DNA from: Polytrichum commune
Taxonomy: Eukaryota; Streptophyta; Polytrichopsida; Polytrichales; Polytrichaceae
DNA length: 64,000 nucleotides
Reading direction: 5' to 3'
NCBI GenBank assembly: GCA_950295325.1
Contig: OX485805.1
Coordinates: 33,281,501-33,345,500, forward strand
A program made the translations under genes and the position numbers. Of this stretch, positions 1 through 11,196 are shown piece after piece. The notes under the pieces are model-generated. The model was not told the origin of the DNA and did no database searches. It saw only the letters and a program-made list of their open reading frames with translations. Numbering within the stretch: position 1 is the first letter of the stretch; each line of letters starts with the position of its first letter.

Positions 1-457
1 AAAACTTAAGAGTACCTTTATCTATACCAAGGTCCATTGATCTAGAAATGCCCAACATTCCTTGAATGTTACTTGAGGAACATTCAGAATCAAATATCAT
101 GACAAATTGCAGAAACAAATTGCTTACAAATTGTATAATTACAACACTTATTCCCTATGGGGCGATCTACTGAAAAGATAGGGAGTTGGTGCTAAATACA
201 AGAACCTCGGCAGTTCCAGTCTTAAAACAAGGCAGTGAAGCGTTGTCCACAGCTGCTCTTGAATGATTTGTATCCTGAAAGCTGCCAACTCTACTTTGAC
301 TTCAGGAAGAGATTCCAATTGCAGCTCCAAAGAAGCCAAACAGAACTGAGTTTTAGCTGGCTTATGACTAGTCTAAAATACATTTAACTGCATTGATATT
401 GTATAGTACATGTGTCTTTCATGGTGCAATGTCGCTATGCATGACCTTTCTGAGCAA

Positions 458-3400
458 CTAGGCTAAAGAGGCCTCTAAAGAGGCACGAGCAAGCCATAGT
501 AATCCCGGATCAGAGCTCTTCAATACTAGGCAATCAGAGCCGCTGGGACTTTGTACTCCATCAGAAAAGCCCACCAATCGTAAAACTTCCACGGCCCCTG
601 CTACCATAAAAGTACAAAGAGAACGTTGACATGTAAGTTATTACTGATGCTCCATGAATATAGCATCATGCAGATGTCACTGCTCTTTAAATATGGGTCA
701 AGTGATCTTCCCACTTTGTATAGCTATTCCTGTCCTGAGGAGGTTCATGATCAAGTATCAATCATGCTGGCAAGGCATTCTCTATGTAGGGGACACACTT
801 TCTTCAAAAGATGTGACAATTTGAATTAGAGAAGAAATCACTACATCACATAATATATCTACAAAAATGGAGACTTCTTCATCAAGAAGATGTCAGAGTG
901 ACACTGAGAAATGTCAGCGAGACATTTGCCAAAAGGTAAAATTCCAAATAAACAATTGAACCCAACAAAGAGTCAATCACCTCTAGAGAAACAAAACCCT
1001 AGATTCTGAATTTACATGAATGGGTTCGATTGTTTCTTGCAATTTTAAATTTACAAAACAAGGTTCACAGAAATCACACCTTCATACTTTGCAACCCGAT
1101 GCTGAAAGTTGGAATTACCCTGCATAGATTTAACAAGACAAAAAATACCAAATCTATCAAACCAGATCCTCTATCTGGGAATGCACAATCTGTACCTGAA
1201 TTTTTACTTCCAAAAGATTACAATACTCCATTGACTGGTGAACCAAAAAGCAGGTGCAATTTCATGCTACTACGTTCTCAGGATGTACTCCTGACCAAGT
1301 CGTGCCAACATATTCATATGCAGCACAAGCCAATTCCCTGCTGTATGTTTGCATAGTATTGTAAAGAGGTCATATGGAAATAAAAAGACATAAATGTGCA
1401 TAATGTACCTTGCGAAGACGTCGGTATCTATCTTCGTTTGGGTGTTCAGTGACATTCCTACAACACATTAAATTAACCTTACATTCAGACACAGGTGCTC
1501 TACATTAACAATCAAAAGACTAGAAAGAATTACAAAGGCTGATAATTATCATAACAAAGAATTATTATAATGATCTGTAGGTGCTTATGCAACTAAAATA
1601 TTCATATAGTAAGGATACAGTGAAACATTCAAGCTTCTATGTCAGATATGAAAATTTCTTGCAAATGTAACCACATTACAATCTTCTTTGACAAATGAAG
1701 ATCATCTACAATACTTATCACGTTACTACAGGATATTGTAGTTTACTGCATGTGACGCACAAGATTTCTTACATTCAAGTAACATGATCTTTGAAACAGC
1801 ATCCCACAAACCATATAGGTATGGCAATTTTGGATGGAGAATACATCAATAGTCAAGATGCGTGCAAAAGCAGTCAGAAGAAGGGAAGAACATTAAGGCT
1901 GGACCAATCATATGACTTATTCAAAAACTTCCCACTTCTGAAGTATAATGTCAACTCTTACCTCAGGATAGTGAACAAGGTCTGAATAGCAACTGTTGTA
2001 TCAGCAGGGCTAGCTTGGTTCTTCAGTGTAGCTATAGCACTCTGCAAGCGGGAAAGGATGCCAGCTGTCGCATTCTGTATCCTCACAAGCTCATCATCTA
2101 CAACATCAATATCCATGCCTTGAGAATTAAACTCCTCCCTGCCACTTTCGATTCCTTCATCAGGATCAGGTTCTTGATCCTTATGGATGCTAATGAGAGC
2201 TTCATCAGGATCAGGTTCTTGATCCTTATGGATGCTCATTAGAGCTTCATCAGGATCAGGTTCTTGATCCTTATGGATGCTCATTAGAGCTTCATCAGGA
2301 TCAGGTTCTTGATCCTTTTGGATGCTCATTAGAGCTTCATCAGGATCAGGTTCTTGATCCTTATGGATGCTCATTAGAGCTTCATCAGGATCAGGTTCCT
2401 CATAAGAGCTTGGAGTACAGAGTCCTTCATCTGGATCTGGCTCTTGGATGTTTCCCACACATGCAATATTATCCTGGGTCGCCATTGGGATATGAGCTTC
2501 GTCAGGATCAGGCTCAGCTCGCAACTCATCTGGATCAGGTTCATGCTTCTCAGTCAAAATGTGCTGAGATCTTTCTGTATACCTTTTTGCTTTATCCACC
2601 AGATCATGAGGGCCCGACTCATCTGGGTCTGGTTCCTTGCCTTTCAGAGCTGCTTCATCTGGATCAGGCTCTGCTCTTCCACTCTGCTCCATTATGTACC
2701 AAATCAATGGTCACTTTATGGTTGAGAAACTTGGCCAAAAAAAATTTCAAAAAGAAATACGCAGATAGAGATACATAGCATACATTCATCTCACCTAATG
2801 TCGATGTCATCCCTATGACCAAAAGATTCAGAATGAATGCAAAACAGGATTTCAGAAACTAACAAGGCAAGTATCCGCACACATGGTAGATTGCAGACAA
2901 AAATTATGTGCTTCAACTTACTTTGACCCAACAGCAGCTTTGGCCTTTACAAAAACTTCTCATTACCTTAATTGCATCCACATCCTTAATGACAGATTCA
3001 TTTGCTGTCAATTGACCCTCTGCTATGACCACAATAGCTGTTGATGTATCATCTTCGTCCAATTCACTGTACCCCTGTTGACCTGCTGCTGAAAGCACCT
3101 TTGTCATATCATAGTCCATCGGGTCTAATGAATCATCTGGGTCTGGCTCCACTTTACCAGTTGATGGCTTGGCTTTTTCAGATACAGCATTTTCAGATGC
3201 AACAGTTTCAAGTCTTTTTTTTTCCGTCCTGGCACATTGACCAGAATCATCCAGCTCAACCCATGATACAAGAAAGAATTGTCTCATAAGACTAAGTATT
3301 GTGAACTAAAGTCCTCATACCAGAAGGTGTTTTTTGTAACTCTTATTGGGTGAATGGAAATCTTTCTCAAGATAATATAACAATTCAACTTGGTAACCAA

Positions 3401-5847
3401 ACACACCTCAAAAGCGCTGCTTCAGCAGCAGCTCTTCTAACTTCATGAGGAGAGATTGAGATTCCACCCAGTTTATGACCAGTTTTTACACCACCTGTAT
3501 CCATTGGTGCATCACCGTCCTCTACAAAACTCTTTGTTGTGCTCAATGTGTGCCCCCCTGTGCCTTTTGTCCAATCAAGAGAAACAGCTTCCTGATTCAG
3601 CTGTACCACATCCACAATTTAAATCCCAATCAGTATCACTAAAAATGCATCTTTGCCTTATAAATGACTTGAAGATAGTTAGTGTTTGGTGATATAATAA
3701 CACCTCTGTTTACAAGAAAGTAGTTGGAATGCAACGAAAAGAAAACAACTTTCTTTTTATGCAGGAAATCACAGATTTGGAATGATCACACACATTTGGC
3801 ATAATCCCCATGACATGCTACTCTTTGTCTCTACTTAGGCACTTAGAAGAGTTTCTCACCTGCTTATCCAATGCATTGAACTTTTCATCGTGTTCATCAT
3901 GGACCATATGAGCCTGCAGAAACATTGTTCTCCAAGTATCAGTGCAATGCTAGCCTTTGAGCTCAACTACTCTTTTAAGTATTTAGGTGATATCTAAATA
4001 CACACACCAGTTAGGAGGTTGCATAATATCTTGCAAGGAAAAAGTTTCCGTAGTACAACGAGCTTCATCCTCGCATCTACCATGGTTATCCAGATCACAA
4101 TTACCAAGTGAAAGAAGTAAACAAGGAATTGTCCATCCGTGCATATACCAGTTCATGTAACAAAGTCTTCTTGATGCTCTCATACTTCCGAAAGCCTCGT
4201 AAGTCATCAGTCCGCAATCGCAGGGAAATCTCCTCTCCTCGATTCTATACATAAATCCAACAGATACCAACAACTTAAATAATCTATTAGATTTTTGTAG
4301 AATAGGGCATTTCTCACTTTTCGCTTCTAGAGTGGTCGGACTTGCTCAACTGTATACTCCACAACTTTGCCAAAGTATGTCCTAAACAGCAGAACCATAG
4401 TTGCTTTTCTGAGCTCAAGGTGCACTAAAACATAAACCCACACACACAAACATGTACTCCTGAATTACTATTGCTTAACCATACTAGATCCTCCTCAGAT
4501 CACAAGGCCCCATCCTATTAACCTTAGAGGTCAGAATAACTAAGGCCATTTAATGCTAAACAGAATAGTGCTTTGTATTCTAAGCATTATCTGCACGTGT
4601 AACTTTCAGAAAGCATGTGTTCAAAAAGAAAAATTCAAAGGCAATGCTAGTAAGAGATGAATCATCTTCTCGGCAATACCTTGTTGAACCCAAGAAGACA
4701 CTTAGGACTCACACCAACATAGCCTACAGGAGCCAGCTCTGTCATCACTCCCACCTGCCAGCGGTGCTGCAGAAATAATATCCAGTCAATTTTCTGACTG
4801 ATGACTATAATGTAAGATTTACATCAAAGCGGTTTGAAGAATCAAATTTATCAACAGATATAGATATCCAAGATCGAGGAAACAACACAACACAACACAA
4901 ACATCCATTCCCATCATAGTTTGGTAAGGATTGTTCATACTGTTTTCATGATAGCCACTATGCCTGGATCACTGGCAAGCTTGTGCAAAACAGTAAGAGC
5001 TTGAGCTGGTGGCGGATTCAGCTGCAAAGCAAGAGAGCATATTAGGAAACACGTTGATGTAGACCTAAATATAAGACTACAGATCGTGAACTTTCCTGAT
5101 CGAGTCAAAGCTGGTCTAAATACACTATTCTAGAAGCAAACAACACTCTCTCTAAAGGCTACCATTTCATAATTAACAACGAGCCCACAAATTCATCAAA
5201 ACCCTGGGGCTCAGCAAACATGTCCCCAAGTATTACCTCAACACCGGGTAGCTGAAGGGTTCGAAATGCAGAGAATGTGTAAGGCCCTGATGGAAGCGAT
5301 GATGTCCTCTTGCCATCTCGCACGGCTCGTAGTTTTGCCCTCTGCTCCTCCTCTTCAAACCCTATAATCCGACTGCCCACTTGCTTGTTAGCTGTCTGAG
5401 AAACTTCCCTAATTTCCTCAGGCAGTGCTCCCGACATTCTTATAAGAGTGTCTGTGTCCTGTTGCACAAATAATTTCATCAGCTTCTTCCAAGTGCTCGG
5501 ATGCAAGTACGGATTTCTTCATCAATTTGAGAAAAATATATAACAGAGATATAGAATGGAATCTTTCTCATATTTAAGGCAAAGGTGTTATATGGACGTA
5601 CCACTGAGAAGCCTGGGTTGTTGAAAAGCAAAAGAGACTGCTGGTTCGATGATGCAGGCAGGAGAGCCGTCGCAGGGAATCCTCTACGAGGCGGTACCAG
5701 CAATTTCATGTTAAGAAGGGCCACCCCAGTCATGTGGTTCATCTGCTTCCCAAGCTCACCCACTGTTGCATCGACCGGCAAGTCCACAACATATGTCTTA
5801 CCTCTAAATAACACCCTTATTGTCATCTTCTCCCTCACCACCTCCAT
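458..5847 (-). CDS. Ubiquitin-like/WLM/PUB-domain metalloprotease (Wss1/SPRTN-like), 12 exons
   Basis: Spliced model, with exons at 5847-5602, 5485-5237, 5021-4941, 4766-4680, 4244-4149, 3913-3860, 3600-3407, 3282-2967, 2683-1962, 1457-1409, 1119-1080 and 600-458. All introns are GT-AG and phases agree, giving 758 residues and a TAG stop. Domains in order: ubiquitin-like (about 9-80), WLM zinc protease (about 165-300), acidic linker with twelve EPDPD(E/D) motifs, and a C-terminal PUB domain ending near GLLWLARASLEASLA. The zinc site HELAHMVHDEH (residues 251-261) is intact, with the HExxH glutamate at 252. Known for the family: WLM proteases of the Wss1 type cut DNA-protein crosslinks, and PUB domains bind the tail of the Cdc48/p97 ATPase. 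Inference: a nuclear Cdc48-linked protease that removes crosslinked or SUMO/ubiquitin-marked proteins. The weakest junctions are the exon 2 and exon 8 acceptors. An alternative start lies at Met8. Confidence 0.92.
2155..2400 (-). repeat. Coding 45-bp minisatellite (EPDPDEALMSIHKDQ units)
   Basis: Starts recur every 45 bp at about 2155, 2200, 2245, 2290, 2335 and 2380. Five full units are nearly identical (ALMSIHKDQ, with single variants ALISI and SIQKD), and a sixth begins EPDPDEGIE. The period is a multiple of three, so units can be gained or lost without breaking frame. It lies in exon 9 of the WLM/PUB gene. Further single EPDPDE copies lie outside the array in the same exon, and one EPDPDD is in exon 8. 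Confidence 0.95.
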
Positions 5848-6800
5848 TGCTGCACTTCAATTTTCTCACTTCAACGCCCACAATGTATCTCAACCTTTCT
5901 GCTGTTGCACACAAGGTTCGCATTATTAAGTAACCGGCGAGGAAAGAAACAAAGCATTACGGAAGAAGGCCAGCCATCGCTTGAATTCATAGAGACCAAA
6001 TAGAAACCGAAGAGAGCTACCGACACTGAAGAACTAAGAAACCGTTGGATTAGACCGTGTGATTCTTTCTTCAATTTGCATGCCCCAAACAACGTAATTA
6101 CCGGCTTTTTTATTGACTACCGATCTTCAAGATTAAAATCCAGTTCTTGATTTTTGTTGAATATGACAGAAAAGCCAATACCAATCGCTAGCCTCGTATC
6201 GATCGCCTCATTGGAAACAAAAAAACAAGGAAACGATGAGAATGTTACGAAGCGTGAGTTAGAACTAAGCACTGGGAAAAATTCAAGAAAAAACAACCCA
6301 ATACCTCATTGTTCTGAGGAACAACGTCCCAGGAAAAATTGCGGTGCCTTAAGGAAACCCAGAAACCCTTCGCACCCAAGAATCTTGGTAACAACCACCT
6401 ACTCTCCACAAAGTAGGGGTAAGAATTTTATATTGAACACTACGGTGGTGGGAAGTGGGAGAGTCTGGCACGAGCAGAGCAAGCAAATCGAATTGTGCAT
6501 ACAAAGTGTTGTCTACACCGACGAGAAATAGAGCAGAATGATTAAATTGCGGCCAGTCAAGGCCGATTGAGATGGAAGCCAGGGGGCAAAATGCGATGCA
6601 ATCGTGTGTGGGAGCGATGGAAAGAGGCGGGGGCGACTCGCTTGGCACGCAAGCGCAAGTGATCTGGAAGCTTCCATTCCTATAATGCGACTGTCTTCGA
6701 AGGAGATGGACGGAAACAGTCCATCTTTCTTTCATCCATTGCTTCACAGGAGGATCGTCCTGCGTATCCTACTTTTTGAATGATCTACTAAGAACTATGG
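5848..6800. other. Upstream flank of the WLM gene; no gene recognised
   Basis: This is 5' to the WLM/PUB start and should hold its promoter and leader. Open frames exist on both strands (6154-6531 plus, 6349-6747 minus), but they overlap and show no recognisable domain or convincing splice signals. I saw no clear TATA box. Confidence 0.4.
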
Positions 6801-7350
6801 ACAGCGTTTATGGTTTTGGTGTCACGTACACTAACTTAACTTATATGCGAAGGGATGCCTACAGCTCTAAACTGTCACGCCCGCCAAATGCCAATATGAT
6901 TCCACCTCTATGGTCAACATACAAGAAGTAATGTCTTCCAGTCAAAAAAATATTATTTGCATCATGACATTTAGAGTTGTACATTAGGATACTTTACATG
7001 ATAGTCTTGTGTTTTAATATGCAAGGGAAAATATTATCGAGTGTACTAATGGCAACTGCATGTGTTTACTTATTAATATGCATGAGGAAGAATATTCTTG
7101 AGAATACTAATGGCAAGTGTCATTTGTATACACTTTAGTCAACTTGTAAACCATTATGTAACATAGGCATGCACCTCATAACATTATTGAACATACTCAT
7201 GCCAAAATATTAGTAAGCACACTTGAACGCCAAGTGTCATGAGGTGACACTTGTCATGAAGTTGTTAGTCATCAATGTAACCTAGCATATGCTTCAAAAT
7301 AGAGTAAGCCACACTATTACGCATTTGACACTAAATACCATAAACAATGT
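6801..7350. mobile_element. MITE, copy 1 of a two-copy family
   Basis: The left end (acagcgtttatggttttggt) is an imperfect inverted copy of the right end, which reads acattgtttatggtatttag on the minus strand. The interior shares phrases with 18219-18556, such as 'gatagtcttg...atattatcgagtgtactaatgg' against 'gatagttctt...atattattgagcgtacaaatga'. There is no coding capacity. I could not identify a clear target-site duplication. Confidence 0.55.
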
Positions 7351-7989
7351 ACCCTGAAGCAATGATAGAAAAAATTGGTGAAAAATCACCAATTGACAAA
7401 TTCCATAAATAAATAAATAAATAACAACACACAACGATTAGCAGTAAGGGTAAAAAAAAAGGGACTGACTTGCCCATTATCACCATATGCCACCTTGGAT
7501 CATCCGACCCCTCACTAGATGAGTTGATTGTCACCTATCGGATTCGCCATATATGTCATTATCGCATCACGAGGAGATCGCCTCCTTCCACCAACGCCAC
7601 TTTTAAGGTTATCAGTTGCACCTCTTTCCAAATCTCCATCGCCATCATAACCCTCAACCTATTTATCGATGATCGCCACCTTCATCTTCGTCCTTTCAAC
7701 GCTCTTCACTTCCAAATTTACCCCATTCATCCTCTGATTTTGTATGTTGTCTTCATTTTGCCAAGCGCATGTTCACCTACATCGCAGCCTACTTGCCTCA
7801 ATTAGCCATTGCAAGCGCAAGGAGGATGAAATTAGTTGCATGTTTCATTGGATTAATAGCTTTCATGGTTGCTCCCTTTCTACACATTTCTACTTATCCC
7901 CCTCCTTGCTTTCAATTCAATGTGCTTGTGATTGAGGTTTGGTTGTGGTATTTCTTTTTTCTTTTTTCTTTTTTCTTTTTTTTTGCTTT
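7351..7989. other. Intergenic, with a polypyrimidine tract
   Basis: No gene recognised. A run of T with scattered C occupies about 7961-7985, and short ATAA repeats lie at 7408-7424. The plus-strand frames 7470-7805 and 7769-7996 have no known domain. Confidence 0.4.
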
Positions 7990-9600
7990 CGTTTGATTTG
8001 ATCCCCATGTTTATTGACATGGCTCCATTGGTCCCTCCCACAAACTTTCGCTTCCAGCAATTATGAGAATTGATGATGTGTCAGTGGTTGAGCCCCCTAT
8101 TGTGCTCATGCCAAAGGAAACACATAGGCAAAAAAAAATCCTATGACCACAATTGTACCTTCCAGGATGTGTGGGATGTGAAACGTCCTTGGACTCAAGT
8201 TGTCATTGCACTCGATGGGAAAATACATCAAATTATATGTATGATGTCTACCATGATAGAAGATAAGGAGAAGTTGTTGGCCCCTAAGATGGATGGTCTT
8301 TGGAAGCATGCAAGGCGTCAAAAAGCAAGGGTTGACATTGTTGGTGTTTATAAGAGGGGAGAGTATTATGTCAACAAGAAATGCATGCATGTGAAAATGA
8401 GGTTTTGTTCTTGGCTATTAGGCAAGACATTGTGCTAGATCACTTGAACCATGGAGTTGCTTTTGAGTCAGCTACAAAATGGTCGAGTTCATAGCCTTGT
8501 TTGTCATGTTTTGAGATGGCAAATCAATGTCCAATTTCACCACCTTGAAAGACTTGATGGATTTCTTGCATGTCCCACACTTCCCCCACATGCATCAATG
8601 GGAGAGTTATGGATGGGGATGGTTGAATGTCTCTATAGGCAAGTCACTAATAAGGTTAAGAATGTGGTGCGGGGAGGTCAATTCATCAACATAAATTGAA
8701 ACAAAGCTATTGTTGTAGAAACCACTTTGTGGGTGCCCATTCATGTGTATGTTGTGAAGGATTGGGATCGCTACCCACTCCTCTTGTCCATGCAAAAGTT
8801 CTTGGAGGGTGCTACATCTTTGTACCTCAAGGAGGTCATCATTGGAACATTGGCAACCAATGTTGCTTTGCATTGGAGCCAAATGGCTCATAAATTGGTG
8901 TCCTTCACCGCATGCGGGATGCCCGTCTTTCAAGGAGTTTGGATTGGAATGAATGTCCATGTTCAAAAAAATAACACACCCTTCATGTCAAGGATTCATT
9001 GTATGGCTCACAACACCAATATGCCCATTCAAACCTTGTCCAAGGTTGCAATTGTGAGCAAGATCGAAAATACACTCCAACACATGTACTCCAACTTTTC
9101 TCACTCACTAAAACGCGTTCTTGAATTCAAGGAAATGGGTGACATTGTGGAAACATAGAGAAATCATATATCTTGAGCAATGTGAGCACTAGATGGACAA
9201 GCACATTGAGCCTAACGAAAGTACTTGAGGAGTACAAGTTGTTGCTCCTCAAGATGCACATTGACCGACATGATAATAATGCACAAGCAAAGCCAATCTT
9301 AGGCTTCTTTGCAACTTGCAACTCTTGCTCAGATTGGCATGCATAATGCCCCTGCTACAATCTTTGAACAACCTCATAAAACTCTCTCAATATCCTCAAG
9401 CATTTGTTTGCGATTTTTTTGTTGCACTCAAGTTTTGGCAAGGATATTTATTTCTTGGTATTGTGATCATGTATGTGCATCCCAATCACATGTTTTCCGT
9501 GGCTTTGATAATTTGTGTAGCAACAACTCTGAGCATGTGACCTATGAGTGGGTGGAGGATCTCAACATTGGGGAAAGAAAAAAACCTCTCTTTACATGAT
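7990..9600 (+). pseudogene. Dead hAT-like transposase ('zinc finger protein 862-like')
   Basis: Segments in different frames line up in the order of one transposase. About 8130-8390 is an N-terminal BED-like part (TFQDVWDVKRPW, then KLLAPKMDGLWKH). 8727-9158 is the core, with FQGVWIGMNV, RIHCMAHNTNMPIQTLSKV and HSLKRVLEF. 9316-9460 has IKLSQYPQAFVCDFFVALKF. The family is known from hAT-like elements annotated as zinc finger protein 862-like. Frameshifts and in-frame stops separate the parts, for example near 8440, 8700 and 9160, and the C-terminal dimerisation domain is absent, so it cannot make a working transposase. The missing C-terminal type occurs separately at 34590-35560. Terminal repeats were not found. 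Confidence 0.8.
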
Positions 9601-11196
9601 GGGTGTGCCATCATCTTTGTGCAAGTAAAGCATGTTGAACAAGAAAACGGTAGAACCGTGAGGCTCTGTCCTTTATTATGAAAGACTACAATTGTAGTTG
9701 TCCACTTTGCTCATGCCAATTCATGGCTATTCACTATACCAAACCTTTCCTGGATTTTGTGCACCTTCTTCTCAAATACAGGTCAAGGATTGAAGCTACT
9801 CATTTATCACCCAAAAATTTTAAAATAAATAATCAAGAACTACCGAAATAACTATAGTTAACTAGATTTCTTTCAATGCATTTTAGGGAGCACCTATATA
9901 TATAAAATCTATAGTTAACATCCACATTACATAAAGTGGACCAAAAATAACAAGAACAAGTAACGTCCAAGTGTGAACACAAAGTGGTTAGGAAATTTGC
10001 TCTTGAAACGAAGAAGTTGATGCATAGTCTCTGTCCTATAGACAGAGCCAACAAATGCTTGGGATGTGTTGACAAGGGAAGGGTTGGCCGGATGAGTGGT
10101 CTCTATTTGGATAGAATGTGCCAATGCAAAATCGGAGGTGATTGGCAAATTGTAAAAATGTTTTCCAAATTCCAATATCAATATCATAGATGCCATGTGC
10201 ACAATCTACCCACAATTTTGGGTTGTGGATTCATGTGAAGGAACATTTCCTTTTCACATGGGATTTTCAAAGTGCACTTCATAGCGCACATGACCATTGT
10301 CATGGACACAATCCACCCCAAGAGGCATGACTAATGATTCCGGCTCTTCTAAATGCCCATGATCTTGATTGTCAATTATTTTTCTTAAAGATGATATGTG
10401 AGCAAATTTTAACTGGGCCATAGACCATGGCTCTCACACAAACCATGTTTTGGTGTTGTGGCATAAACTTGGATCTTAATATGACTCGAAATATTTATCT
10501 GTTGAAGATAAGATTTATTAAGGAAAAAGGTCTTTGAAAATGTCACCATTTGAAAGTCCTAAATGATGGAATTTTGGAATTCAAACCTGCACAGATTTGT
10601 TGTTTGGATTTTGAGTAGCCTTAGGAATCCGTGGAGAGACTAGTAGATATGAGAAATCAAAATCGGCTTCCATTCTTTCCCTTCTTCTATCAATAAACAA
10701 ACTTGACAATGATCAAAGCGATTTAGCCAATGTCCCTACCTGCTGGATATCAAAGGGTAGCCAACTAGAAATTCCTGTTGAAAGATTGGTGAACATCACC
10801 ATTCTGATCACCACTGTAGTGCTTGATGAATGAGTGAGCTTTAGCTCCACAAAAAATTCCCAAGCAAAATGATGTGCTACTTAAACCTAGGAAAGTCAGT
10901 CTGCTTAAAAATTTGACTCCTTCCAAAACTAAAGATTTCTATCCATCAAAACTGCGTAAATACTTGGCATCCAATGATCTCATCTCCCTCTCTTGCAATT
11001 TAGAAAAAGCCTGCACTCAAAAAGCAGCTACTGTGCTTCTTTCGTAGCAAAATTTGTGCAAACTATGTGTCTAACCAAAAGCAATTAGATATAAAATTTG
11101 TGGAATATAGACGGTAACCGAAGCAGGAGCCTCAGATTCAGCCTCTATCCATCTTCATGAGAAGGTTTCACAGGGAAACCAAATTCATGTAATATC
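9601..11196. other. Intergenic; no gene recognised
   Basis: AT-rich DNA between the dead hAT element and the 3' end of the FBPase-like gene. Open frames at 9833-10075, 9927-10202 (minus) and 9984-10238 (plus) are mutual shadows without domains. The stretch next to 11196 should contain the 3' UTR of the FBPase-like gene. Confidence 0.4.

Noticed and set aside
1021-1034. 'gggttcgatt' as a tRNA or SINE B box
   Set aside because: It lies in an intron of the WLM gene with no A box or cloverleaf around it.
2015-2778. Plus-strand open frames across the EPDPDE exon
   Set aside because: They are antisense readings of the minus-strand repeat exon, kept open by its 45-bp period.
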